Under the pieces are notes generated by a model. That model searched no databases and was not told where the DNA came from. It worked only from the letters and a program-made list of their open reading frames with translations. Below, in pieces: positions 1 to 7,786 of a DNA stretch of 64,000 nucleotides; the stretch's first letter is position 1, and each line of letters begins with the position of its first letter. Position numbers and translations under genes: made by a program. The stretch is from CAIOSQ01 sp041178225 (GTDB lineage: Bacteria; Pseudomonadota; Alphaproteobacteria; CACIAM-22H2): positions 1 through 64,000 of the forward strand of contig JBEGVV010000258.1 in the NCBI GenBank assembly GCA_041178225.1. The letters run 5' to 3'.

Positions 1-1179
1 GCGGCCCTCGCCCTCGCGGCCGCCCAGGCGACGGTTCCCTTCGCCGCGCGCGTCGCCCTTGCGTCGGCCCCGACGCGCAACAGGCTGGTGCTCGTCGTGC
101 TGCGCGGCGCGCTGGACGGGCTCGCCGCGGTGCCCCCGCTCTTCGAGCCTGGCCTCGGCGCGCTGCGCCCCGGCCTCGGCCCGGTCGCGACGGATGGCGA
201 GGACGGCGCGCTGCTCCTCGACCGCGGCTTCGGCCTGCATCCGTCCCTCTCCGCCCTGCACGCGATGTACCGCGCCGGAGAGGCGTCTTTCGTCCACGCC
301 ATCGCGACGCCCTATCGCGACCGCTCGCATTTCGACGCGCAGGACATCCTCGAGACCGGCGCGACGCGCGCGCGCGCGGCCACGGATGGCTGGCTCAATC
401 GCGCGATCGGGCTGATGCCGCGCCAGGGCGGGCGGCTCGGCATCGCAGCGGGCACGAGCGTGCCTCTGGTCCTGCGCGGCGCCGTGCCGGTCGGCTCATG
501 GGCACCGCAGACCATGCCCGACCTCGGGCCGGACTTCCTCGCGCTGCTCGAGCAGGTCTATCGCGGCGACGCTCCGCTGGCAGCGGCGCTCGCCGAAGGA
601 CGCAGGATCCACGAGGCGACCGGCTCGGTGCTCGGGGACGACGCACGCATGGCCCCGGGAACGCGGCCGGGACCCGCGCTGCGCGCCACGGCGAGCGGCG
701 TCGCGCGCCTGCTCGCCGAGGAGGGCGGGCCGAGGATCGCGAGCTTCGACCTCGCGGGATGGGACACGCACGCGGCACAGGCGCAGAGGCTGCGCCAGTT
801 GCTCAAGGGCCTCGACGAGGTGCTGGAGGCCCTGCGCGAGGGCCTGGGCACGGAATGGCGCCGCAGCGTCGTCGTCGTCGCGACGGAATTCGGCAGGACT
901 GTCCGGCGCAATGGCACCGGAGGCACGGACCACGGGACGGGATCGGTCGCCATGCTCGCCGGCGGCGCGGTCGCCGGTGGCCGCGTCCACGGGGACTGGC
1001 CCGGACTGGCTCCGGAGAAGCTGTTTCAGGGCCGCGACCTCGCCCCGGCCACCGACATGCGCGCCCTGTTCAAGGGCGTCCTCGCCGCGCATCTCGGCAT
1101 CGAGCGCTCCGGCCTCGAGCGGACGGTCTTCCCCGGCAGCGAGGGGATCCGCCCGCTCGACGGCCTGGTGCGCGCCTGA
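1..1179 (+). CDS. DUF1501 family protein, 5' end missing
   Basis: The reading frame is open from the first base, so the true start lies left of the window; 392 residues are visible. The sequence matches the DUF1501 family, a sulfatase-like fold usually exported by the Tat pathway and often paired with a DUF1800 protein. Family marks are the opening VLRGALDGLAAVPP, the block with PYRDRSHFDAQDILETG, and a WDTHAAQ motif near the middle. The first residues are alanine-rich and look like the end of an export signal ending near AQA. Its function is not established in any family member I can name. It converges on folE with only a few bases between the two stops. Confidence 0.85.
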   Translation, partial: AALALAAAQATVPFAARVALASAPTRNRLVLVVLRGALDGLAAVPPLFEPGLGALRPGLGPVATDGEDGALLLDRGFGLHPSLSALHAMYRAGEASFVHAIATPYRDRSHFDAQDILETGATRARAATDGWLNRAIGLMPRQGGRLGIAAGTSVPLVLRGAVPVGSWAPQTMPDLGPDFLALLEQVYRGDAPLAAALAEGRRIHEATGSVLGDDARMAPGTRPGPALRATASGVARLLAEEGGPRIASFDLAGWDTHAAQAQRLRQLLKGLDEVLEALREGLGTEWRRSVVVVATEFGRTVRRNGTGGTDHGTGSVAMLAGGAVAGGRVHGDWPGLAPEKLFQGRDLAPATDMRALFKGVLAAHLGIERSGLERTVFPGSEGIRPLDGLVRA

Positions 1180-1182
1180 GCC

Positions 1183-1833
1183 TCAGACGTTGCTGTCGTA
1201 GCCGCCGTTCCCGATCATCGACAGGAACTCGCGGCGGGTCGACTCGTTGTTGCGGAACGCGCCGAGCATGCGGCTCGTCACCATGCTGACGCCCGACTTG
1301 CGGATGCCGCGGGTCGTCATGCACTGGTGCGTGGCGCGCACAACCACCGCCACGCCGCGCGGGCGCAGCACGTCCTGGATCGCGTTGGCGACCTGCGACG
1401 TCAGCTTCTCCTGGATCTGCAGGCGCTTGGCGTAGAGCTCGATCACGCGCGCGATCTTCGAGATCCCGACCACCCGCTTGTTCGGCAGGTAGGCGCAATG
1501 CGCCACGCCGATGATCGGGGCGACATGGTGCTCGCAGAAGGACTCGAAGCGGATGTCGCGCAGCACGACCATCTCGTCGTAGCCCTCGGTCTCCTCGAAG
1601 GTGCGCTCGAGGATCGACACGGGATCCTCGTTGTAGCCGGCGAACCACTCCTCGTAGGCGCGCACGACGCGCTCGGGAGTGCCGAGCAGGCCCTCGCGGT
1701 CCGGGTCGTCGCCGGTCCAGCGCAGGAGCGTGCGGACCGCCGCCTCGGCCTCGGACCGGGTCGGGCGGACGAGGCGCGAGGCCTCGTCGCGGTCGTGGCT
1801 GGACTGGGCCGGCTGGGCGAGGTCGAGTTGCAT
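1183..1833 (-). CDS. folE: GTP cyclohydrolase I
   Basis: FolE converts GTP to 7,8-dihydroneopterin triphosphate and formate, the first step of tetrahydrofolate and pterin synthesis in the cytoplasm. The 216-residue length is normal for the family. The zinc ligands are visible as Cys100 and His103 in CEHH and Cys171 in HQCMTTRG; the C-terminal block with RKSGVSMVTSRMLG is also canonical. The start sits after a short leader carrying a 16-bp palindrome (separate entry). The purine-degradation genes uraH and puuD lie upstream on the same strand, with an 89-bp gap that suggests its own promoter. The call is secure. Confidence 0.97.
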   Translation of the reverse strand: MQLDLAQPAQSSHDRDEASRLVRPTRSEAEAAVRTLLRWTGDDPDREGLLGTPERVVRAYEEWFAGYNEDPVSILERTFEETEGYDEMVVLRDIRFESFCEHHVAPIIGVAHCAYLPNKRVVGISKIARVIELYAKRLQIQEKLTSQVANAIQDVLRPRGVAVVVRATHQCMTTRGIRKSGVSMVTSRMLGAFRNNESTRREFLSMIGNGGYDSNV

Positions 1834-1852
1834 GTGCGATCCTTCCGTTCGT

Positions 1853-1868
1853 TCCGTATCTATACGGA
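1853..1868. promoter_or_regulatory. Perfect 16-bp palindrome upstream of folE
   Basis: TCCGTAT-CT-ATACGGA reads the same on both strands apart from the central CT. It lies about 20 bases before the folE start, in the AT-richest part of the 89-bp gap between uraH and folE. The minus strand also offers a TATAGA sequence inside the palindrome that could be a -10 element. This is the size and position of a dimeric repressor operator. I cannot name the regulator; it does not look like a classical Zur box. Confidence 0.45.
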
Positions 1869-1922
1869 TGGGCTGGAGGATCGGATCACCAGCCCGGCAA
1901 AGTTACTTCGGGGGCCCTGCGC

Positions 1923-2279
1923 TCAGCTGCCGCGATAGGTCGCGTAGGACCAGGGGCTGGCGAGAAGCGGCACGTGGTAGTGCGCGGAGGCGTCGGCGAC
2001 CGCGAAGCGCAGCACGATCTCGTCCAGGAAGGGCGGGTCGCTCAGCGCCATGCCATGGGCGCGGAAATAGTCGCCCGCCGCGAAGACCAGCTCGTAGCGC
2101 CCGGCGCGCATCGCCTCGCCTTCCAGCAGGGGGGCGTCGGTCCGCCCGTTGGCGTTGGTCAGCCCGGCGGCGACCTGGACCCGGCGCTCGCCCTCGAGGC
2201 GGTGCAGGACGAAGGCGATGCCGCCGCCGGGCACGCCGCGCGCGGTGTCGAGGACATGGGTCGTGAGGCGTCCTGCCAT
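1923..2279 (-). CDS. uraH: 5-hydroxyisourate hydrolase (transthyretin-like)
   Basis: This enzyme hydrolyses 5-hydroxyisourate, the unstable product of urate oxidation, to 2-oxo-4-hydroxy-4-carboxy-5-ureidoimidazoline (OHCU). At 118 residues it is the usual size. The N-terminal LTTHVLDTARG and the C-terminal YRGS tetrapeptide, both diagnostic of the hydrolase rather than of true transthyretin, are present. The gene starts three bases after the puuD stop, so the enzyme that makes its substrate is encoded in the same operon. OHCU decarboxylase, the next enzyme, was not found in the window. Confidence 0.96.
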   Translation of the reverse strand: MAGRLTTHVLDTARGVPGGGIAFVLHRLEGERRVQVAAGLTNANGRTDAPLLEGEAMRAGRYELVFAAGDYFRAHGMALSDPPFLDEIVLRFAVADASAHYHVPLLASPWSYATYRGS

Positions 2280-2282
2280 GGC

Positions 2283-3194
2283 TCAGCCCGCCCGCGCGAC
2301 GAAGAACAGCGCGACGGCGCCCGCGATGGCGGCCGGCCAGATCCAGCGCCCCTCCTCCGTCCTGCCCTTGTCGTGGAGCAGGAACCAGTGGCGGACGATG
2401 GCGCCGATGACGATCAGCCCGGTGAGGATCGCCCATGCGTAGGCGCTGCCCCAGGTCGAGGAGAAGTTCTTCGACAGCATCATGAAGACGACGGGAAGCG
2501 TCAGGTAGGAGTTGTGCGTCGAGCGGATCTTGCCCTGCAGCCCGCGATCGGCATCCGGCGCGCGACCCGCGGTCACCGCCTCCACCATCGCGCGCTGGTT
2601 GGGGATGATGATCATCCAGACATTGGCGACCATCAGCGTGCCGATGAGCGCGCCGACATGGACGAAGGCCGCCTGGGGCTGCATGACGCGGCAGAGGGCC
2701 CAGATCACGACCACCAGCGCCGCGAAGCCGATCGCGGCGGCGTGCAGCGGGCGGGCGCGCCCGAGCGCCGAGCGGAACAGCGCGTCGTAGAGAAGCCAGG
2801 ACAGGCAGACGAGCGCCGCGAAGAAGGCCGTGGCGCCGGCGCCGCCGAGCGCGGCGAGGCGCGGCTCGACGAACACGTCGCCGCCCATGCCGTAGTGGAA
2901 GACCAGCAGCAGCAGCAGGGCCCCCGTGACGAAGGTCATCCCGGCCTCCCACTTGAACCAGTGGAGGCGCCGCGGCAGCGCGGGCGGCGCGACGCCGAAC
3001 TTCTCGACGCGGTAGAAGCCGCCGCCATGCACGGACCAGGCCTCGCCGGCCACGCCTGCGCGCGGCGGGTCGGGCGGCTCCAGCGAGGCATCGAGCCACA
3101 TGAAGTAGAGCGACGACCCGATCCAGGCGATGCCGAACATCACGTGGGCCCAGCGGATCGCCAGGTTCAGCCATTCGTGGACGAGTGGATCCAT
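2283..3194 (-). CDS. puuD: Urate hydroxylase PuuD, membrane type, without cytochrome domain
   Basis: PuuD is the membrane urate oxidase of alphaproteobacteria (DUF989), turning urate into 5-hydroxyisourate. The 303 residues contain about seven or eight hydrophobic segments, beginning with one near residues 8-30 and ending with one near the C-terminus. Conserved family wording includes WAHVMFGIAWIGSSLYFMWLD near the N-terminus. The best-known PuuD proteins carry a C-terminal cytochrome c with CxxCH; this one stops after the last membrane segment and has no CxxCH, so electrons must go to a separate carrier. It is followed three bases later by uraH. Confidence 0.9.
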   Translation of the reverse strand: MDPLVHEWLNLAIRWAHVMFGIAWIGSSLYFMWLDASLEPPDPPRAGVAGEAWSVHGGGFYRVEKFGVAPPALPRRLHWFKWEAGMTFVTGALLLLLVFHYGMGGDVFVEPRLAALGGAGATAFFAALVCLSWLLYDALFRSALGRARPLHAAAIGFAALVVVIWALCRVMQPQAAFVHVGALIGTLMVANVWMIIIPNQRAMVEAVTAGRAPDADRGLQGKIRSTHNSYLTLPVVFMMLSKNFSSTWGSAYAWAILTGLIVIGAIVRHWFLLHDKGRTEEGRWIWPAAIAGAVALFFVARAG

Positions 3195-3227
3195 CGCCTG
3201 CCCCCAGCCTTGACGGTAGGTCCCCTC

Positions 3228-3728
3228 TTACGTCGCCCCCCGTCCGGCGTCCACAGGGGCCTCGAGCCGCGCGGCGTCGAGCGGCGCGAGGTCGGGCGGG
3301 ACCCAGCCGCGCCGCGCCTCGACCGAGAGCAGCCCGGACCGGCTCCAGAAGGCGAAGATCCCGTCCTTCGAGCCGAGCGGGCTGTCGACGAAGGCGTCGA
3401 CGAGCCCGGCCAGGCCCGCGGGCCCCGCGCGCTCGAGGAAGCGCGCGGCCGCCCAGGCGTAATAGCGCGTCACGGTCTCGTGGTAGCCGCGCGTGTCGCT
3501 GTTCGGCACGCCGACCGCCTCGTTGTAGGCGCGGATCCCGTCGCGCAGCATCGCGAGCGCGGCGTCCTCGCCATACCGGAGGACATGCCAGAGGCCGACC
3601 GCGAGATGGGCCTGGTGCGTCCAGGCCTCGCGCGGCAGGGTGCGCGCGCGGAAGCGGTGGACGATGTCCTCCACGGCCTGGTCCCCGCGCAGCGGCGCGA
3701 ATCTCCGCGATGGCGTCTCCATGGACAT
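3228..3728 (-). CDS. Conserved protein of unknown function with HxxH and GYHET motifs
   Basis: I do not recognise a named family for this 166-residue soluble protein. It has no signal peptide or membrane segment. Two histidine-containing blocks stand out: WTHQAHL (residues 36-42, His38 and His41) and GYHET (81-85, His83), which could form a metal site. It also has a short FAFWSRSGLLS block near residues 125-135. It lies 33 bases upstream of puuD on the same strand, so it is probably the first gene of the puuD-uraH operon. Its size resembles OHCU decarboxylase (UraD), which is missing here, but I see no UraD motifs, so I do not call it that. Confidence 0.75.
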   Translation of the reverse strand: MSMETPSRRFAPLRGDQAVEDIVHRFRARTLPREAWTHQAHLAVGLWHVLRYGEDAALAMLRDGIRAYNEAVGVPNSDTRGYHETVTRYYAWAAARFLERAGPAGLAGLVDAFVDSPLGSKDGIFAFWSRSGLLSVEARRGWVPPDLAPLDAARLEAPVDAGRGAT

Positions 3729-3800
3729 GCGCGATCCCCTCCAAGGCCATCATGGCAGCAGGCGACCGCGCGCAGAAGCCGCACCGCGCCCGCGCCTCGA

Positions 3801-3828
3801 TTGACAGCCTGCGCGCCGGCCATAGAGT
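3801..3828 (+). promoter_or_regulatory. Probable sigma-70 promoter of the MFS gene
   Basis: A perfect TTGACA (-35) at 3801-3806 is followed after 16 bases by TAGAGT (-10, four of six consensus bases) at 3823-3828. The MFS start codon is 35 bases further on. In such GC-rich DNA an exact TTGACA at this position is unlikely to be chance. Confidence 0.5.
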
Positions 3829-3862
3829 GCGGCGCTTCGGGGAGCCGGGGCGGAGCCTGTCG

Positions 3863-5272
3863 ATGAGCAGCGAGACCGAGGGCGCGGGCCGGTACCGGCT
3901 CGTGCCGCTGATCGTCTCCTCCGCCCTTTTCATGCAGAACCTGGACTCGACGGTGCTGACCACGGCGCTGCCGACGATCGCGCGCGACTTCGGCGCCGAT
4001 CCCCTGCACCTCAAGCTCGCGCTGACCTCCTACCTGATGGCGCTCGCCGTTTTCGTGCCTGCCTCGGGCTGGATCGCCGATCGCTTCGGCGCGCGGCCGG
4101 TCTTCCAGGCGGCGCTCGGCGTCTTCGCGCTGGGCTCGGCGGGCTGCGCGCTGTCCTGGGACCTCGCCAGCCTGGTCGGCGCGCGGCTGGTGCAGGGCAT
4201 CGGCGGGGCGATGATGCTGCCCGTGGCGCGCCTGCTCGTGCTGCGCAGCGTGCCGCGGGGCGAGATGGTCGCCGCCTTCGCGATGCTCAGCATGCCGGCG
4301 CTGGTTGCGCCGATCATGGGCCCGCCCGTCGGCGGCTTCCTGACCTCCTTCCTGTCCTGGCACTGGATCTTCTGGATCAACCTGCCGATCGCGGCCATCG
4401 GCGCGGCGCTCGCGGCGCGCCATGTCCCGCGCCTGCCGCCCGACGCGCCCGCGTCCTTCGATGTCGTCGGCTTCCTGCTCGTCGGCCCCGGCCTCGCCCT
4501 CGTGCTGACCGGGATCACCCTGCTCGACATGGACCTGCTGGGGCGCGCGGCGCTCGCGGCGATCCTCGGGCTGGGCGTGGCGATGCTCGTGCTCTACGTC
4601 GCCTGGGCGCGACGCCACCCCGCGGCGCCGATCGACCTGCGGCTCCTGCGCATCCCGACCTTCCGCGCGGGGATCCTGGGCGGCCTGTTCTTCCGCGTCG
4701 GCGTGGGCGCGAGCCCGTTCCTGCTTCCTCTCCTTCTCCAGGAGGGTTTCGGGCGCAGCGCCTTCGAGGCCGGGCTCGTCACCTTCGGCGCCGGCGTCGG
4801 CGCGCTGGCGATGAAGCCGCTCGCGCCGCGGATCGTCGGCGCGGCCGGCTTCCGCCGCGTGCTGCTCGCCAACGCCGTGCTGTCGTCGCTCCTTGTCGCC
4901 GTGCCGGGCCTGTTCCGGCCCGACTGGGCGGCCTGGGCGCTGTTCGGGGCCCTGCTGGCGGGCGGCTTCTCGCGATCGCTGCAGTTCACCACGGTGAACG
5001 CGCTGCTCTACGCCGACGTGCCGCGCGAGGACCTGAGCCGCGCCACGACCTTCGGCTCGGTGATGCAGGAGCTCGCCGGCACGTTCGGGGTCGCCACGGC
5101 CGCCCTCGCGCTGGCGGCGATGCAGGACATGAGGGGCCGCGCCGGGCTCGACGCGCTCGACTTCCCCGTCGTCTTCGCGCTCGTGGGCGCGATCTCGCTG
5201 GCGTCCGCCCTCGCCTTCCTGCGCCTGCCCGCCGACGCCGGGCGCGACCTCGCCCGGCGCGGCGGCGGCTGA
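3863..5272 (+). CDS. MFS drug/metabolite exporter, DHA2 (EmrB/QacA) type
   Basis: This 469-residue inner-membrane protein belongs to the 14-helix DHA2 branch of the major facilitator superfamily, proton antiporters that usually export drugs or metabolites. The first helix carries LDSTVLTTALPTIARDF, typical of the branch, followed by GWIADRFGARPVF (motif A) and the QGIGGAMMLPVARL region of helix 4-5. I chose the ATG at 3863 because homology to the family begins there, although the frame stays open much further upstream, antisense to the neighbouring gene. It ends one codon before the stop of the convergent M20 gene. The substrate cannot be told from sequence. Confidence 0.88.
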   Translation: MSSETEGAGRYRLVPLIVSSALFMQNLDSTVLTTALPTIARDFGADPLHLKLALTSYLMALAVFVPASGWIADRFGARPVFQAALGVFALGSAGCALSWDLASLVGARLVQGIGGAMMLPVARLLVLRSVPRGEMVAAFAMLSMPALVAPIMGPPVGGFLTSFLSWHWIFWINLPIAAIGAALAARHVPRLPPDAPASFDVVGFLLVGPGLALVLTGITLLDMDLLGRAALAAILGLGVAMLVLYVAWARRHPAAPIDLRLLRIPTFRAGILGGLFFRVGVGASPFLLPLLLQEGFGRSAFEAGLVTFGAGVGALAMKPLAPRIVGAAGFRRVLLANAVLSSLLVAVPGLFRPDWAAWALFGALLAGGFSRSLQFTTVNALLYADVPREDLSRATTFGSVMQELAGTFGVATAALALAAMQDMRGRAGLDALDFPVVFALVGAISLASALAFLRLPADAGRDLARRGGG

Positions 5273-6430
5273 TCAGCCGAGGCCCATCAGCTTCTCGATC
5301 GCCGACAGCTGGATCATCGCCGCGTCGACCATCTCGGCCACGGGGACGGACTCGTTCGCGGCATGGCCCGCGACGCCCGAGCCCGGGCCGATGTTGATGA
5401 TCTCGATCCCGTCGTCGGCGAAGTAGCGGCCATCCGACACGCCGGTGGCGTTCAGGAACCGCGCCGGCTTGCCGAGGCGCTCGCGGATCGCCGCCGAGAG
5501 CGCCGCGATCGCCATGCCGTCGGCCGAGCCCTTGAAGCCGTTCGTCCCGGTGAGGAACTCGCAGCTCCACGATCCCTTCGGCTCGCCCGCGCGGCGCAGC
5601 GTGTCCTCGAGCTCGCGATAGGCGGACTTGACGCGCTCGCTCGGCAGCAGCCGGCGGTCGATCTCGACGACGCAGGACGCCGGCACGACGTTCGTGTTGT
5701 GGCCGCCGCGGATCATCCCGACATTCATCGTCGAGCGCATCGCGCCATCGACGCGCGCGGCGATGCGCGGAGCCAGGTCCCTGTCGATGGCGCCGAGCAG
5801 GCGCATCATGCGCGCGATCGCGTTGTCGCCGGCGGCGGGGTTGCCCGCATGCGCGGCCTTCCCCTTCGTCGTGATGCGCGCCCAGAAGACGCCGCGCTCC
5901 GAGACGATCATCTGGTTCTCGGTCTGCGCGCCGAGGATCAGCGCGTCGGGCTTCACGTGGCCGGCGTCGCGCAGGAAGGACATGCCCTCCGGCCCGAGGT
6001 TCTCCTCGTCCGCGACGAAGGTGAAGCAGACCTCGCCGCGACGCGGGCCGCCGCGGCGCGCGATCTCCTCGGCCAGCCAGAGCTGCACCGCCATCGAGCC
6101 CTTGCAGTTGCCCGCGCCGAGGCCGAAGACGAGGCCTCCCTTCGCGACCGCCTTGTAGGGATCGGTCTTCCAGTCCGAGCGCTCGCCGACGCCGACCGTG
6201 TCGACATGGGCGTTGAAGACGATGCGCGGGCTGCCCTTGCCGAGCTTGGCCACGACGTTGTCGACGCCCTTGCTGCGCGCCAGCACCTTCGTGCGGTAGC
6301 CGGCCTTGCGCAGCCGCGTCGCCGCGTAGCGGCAGATCTCCACGCTCTCGCCCGGCGGGAAGGGCGACGGGATCGCGATCAGGTCGGACAGGATCGACGT
6401 CAGCGACCTGGCGAGGGCTTTCTCGTTCAT
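5273..6430 (-). CDS. M20-family deacylase/peptidase (ArgE/DapE-like) with altered bridging residue
   Basis: This 385-residue cytoplasmic enzyme has the ArgE/DapE/carboxypeptidase-G2 layout: FNAHVD (His75, Asp77) for the metal site, ADEEN for the catalytic and metal glutamates, the dimerisation-domain block RGGHNTNVVP, and the late GHAANE histidine. The position of the metal-bridging aspartate in the usual GxGxxDxKG motif is asparagine here (GLGAGNCKG, Asn108, codon 6107-6109). The enzyme may therefore use one metal or be altered in activity. It probably removes an acyl or carbamoyl group from an amino acid; the substrate is unknown. It precedes the HyuC/AllC-like gene on the minus strand, 25 bases apart. 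Confidence 0.85.
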   Translation of the reverse strand: MNEKALARSLTSILSDLIAIPSPFPPGESVEICRYAATRLRKAGYRTKVLARSKGVDNVVAKLGKGSPRIVFNAHVDTVGVGERSDWKTDPYKAVAKGGLVFGLGAGNCKGSMAVQLWLAEEIARRGGPRRGEVCFTFVADEENLGPEGMSFLRDAGHVKPDALILGAQTENQMIVSERGVFWARITTKGKAAHAGNPAAGDNAIARMMRLLGAIDRDLAPRIAARVDGAMRSTMNVGMIRGGHNTNVVPASCVVEIDRRLLPSERVKSAYRELEDTLRRAGEPKGSWSCEFLTGTNGFKGSADGMAIAALSAAIRERLGKPARFLNATGVSDGRYFADDGIEIINIGPGSGVAGHAANESVPVAEMVDAAMIQLSAIEKLMGLG

Positions 6431-6455
6431 GGGCAGGCGTGCCTTTGCGTGGGTT

Positions 6456-7727
6456 TCAGCGGTTGGCGAGGGCGGCGAGCGTGTCGGCGAGGACGCGCGT
6501 GCCGTTGGCGAGGTCGCGCGGCGTGGCGTCCTCGGTCTCGTTGTGGCTCACGCCCTTCCAGCAGGGCACGAAGACCATGCCCGCCGGCGCCACCTTCGCG
6601 ACGTGCATCGCGTCGTGGCCGGCGCCGGAGATCATGTCGATGTGGCGGAAGCCCAGGGCGGCGGTCGCCTCGCGCACCCGCGCGACGGTCTCGGCGCCGA
6701 AGGGCACCGGCGCGACGGTCGTGTACTCCGTGACCTCGACCGTGCAGCCGCGGCGCGCGGCCTCCGCCTCGCAGGTCGGCTGGATCGCGTCGCCGAGCCG
6801 CTTGAGCGTCGCCGGGTCGGGATGGCGGAGGTCGACCAGGAAATGCACCTTGCTCGGCACGGTCGAGGGCGAGCCCGGGTAGATCTCGAAGCGGCCGACG
6901 GTGAAGCGCACGGTGTCGGTCGGGTCGTCCATCACCTTCTCGAGCGCGAGCACCATGGATGCCGCCGACTTGAGCGCGTCCTTGCGCAGGCGCAGCGGCG
7001 TCGTGCCGGAATGCGCCTCCTCGCCATGGACGTCGACGTAGAAGCGGCGCATGCCCTGGATCAGCGTGACCACGCCGATCTCGTTGCCCGTGTTCTCCAG
7101 GATCGGCCCCTGCTCGATATGCGCCTCGATGTAGGAGTCGATCGGGAAGCCGAGGCGCGGCTCGAGCCGCGCGGGCGCCGCGGCGAGCACCTCGCCGAAG
7201 GCCTCGCGCACGGTCTTGCCCTTCGGGTCCTTGCCGTCGAGCAGCGTCCCGAGGTCATAGGCGCCAACGAAGGCGCCCGAGCCCATGCAGCCAGGCTGGA
7301 AGCGGTTGCCCTCCTCGTTGGTCCACGCGACCGCCATCACCGGGCGCTTCGTCGCGATGCCCGCGTCGTCGAGCGCCTCCAGCACCTCGAAGGCCGCCAG
7401 CACGCCATAGGTGCCGTCGAACCTGCCGCCGGTCGGCTGGCTGTCGAGATGCGAGCCGGAGACGACCGGCCTCGCGTCGGGGTCGGTCCCGGGCCGCTTG
7501 ACGAAGAGGTTGCCGATGGGATCGGTGAAGACCTCGTAGCCGCGCGCGGCAGCCCAGCTGCCGAGCAGCCCGCGCGCCGCGGCGTCCTCGGCGCTGAGCG
7601 CCTGGCGGTTGACGCCGCCCTTCGCCGTCGCGCCCAGCTTCGCCATCTCCATGTGGCGCTGCCAGAGCCGCTCCTCGCGGACATGGTCGGAGGCGCGCGT
7701 GTTGGCGCCGCGTGGCGTCGTCGACAT
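6456..7727 (-). CDS. Zn-dependent M20 hydrolase: allantoate amidohydrolase or N-carbamoyl-L-amino-acid hydrolase
   Basis: The 423-residue protein matches the hydantoinase/carbamoylase branch of M20, which includes allantoate amidohydrolase (AllC/HyuC). The metal-binding motifs are SGSHLDSQPTGGRFDG near residue 90, AWTNEEGNRF near 137, AHIEQGP near 200 and GAGHDAMH near 370. Allantoate amidohydrolase and L-carbamoylase cannot be separated by eye. The setting, between urate-oxidation genes and urease, with the allantoinase puuE elsewhere in the window, favours allantoate as substrate, releasing ammonia and a ureido acid. A hairpin separates it from ureG. Confidence 0.85.
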   Translation of the reverse strand: MSTTPRGANTRASDHVREERLWQRHMEMAKLGATAKGGVNRQALSAEDAAARGLLGSWAAARGYEVFTDPIGNLFVKRPGTDPDARPVVSGSHLDSQPTGGRFDGTYGVLAAFEVLEALDDAGIATKRPVMAVAWTNEEGNRFQPGCMGSGAFVGAYDLGTLLDGKDPKGKTVREAFGEVLAAAPARLEPRLGFPIDSYIEAHIEQGPILENTGNEIGVVTLIQGMRRFYVDVHGEEAHSGTTPLRLRKDALKSAASMVLALEKVMDDPTDTVRFTVGRFEIYPGSPSTVPSKVHFLVDLRHPDPATLKRLGDAIQPTCEAEAARRGCTVEVTEYTTVAPVPFGAETVARVREATAALGFRHIDMISGAGHDAMHVAKVAPAGMVFVPCWKGVSHNETEDATPRDLANGTRVLADTLAALANR

Positions 7728-7768
7728 GGCTGGTCGTCTCCCTCGGCGAAAGGACGGCGAATAAGCCG

Positions 7769-7786
7769 GAACCCGCGGCCGGGTTC
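7769..7786 (-). terminator. Hairpin at the end of the urease operon
   Basis: GAACCCG and CGGGTTC form a perfect seven-pair stem with a four-base loop, overlapping the ureG stop codon. It is followed on the minus strand by a short T-containing stretch but no clean T-tract. It could end or weaken transcription before the next gene on the same strand. It is a weak candidate. Confidence 0.35.

Noticed and set aside
3228..3728. OHCU decarboxylase (uraD) by position and size
   Set aside because: The sequence lacks the uraD motifs I know; only size and context fit.
1974..3866. A 630-codon open frame on the plus strand across uraH, puuD and the unknown gene
   Set aside because: It is antisense to real genes, Arg/Glu/His/Pro-rich, and has no family motif; GC-rich codon bias keeps the opposite strand open.
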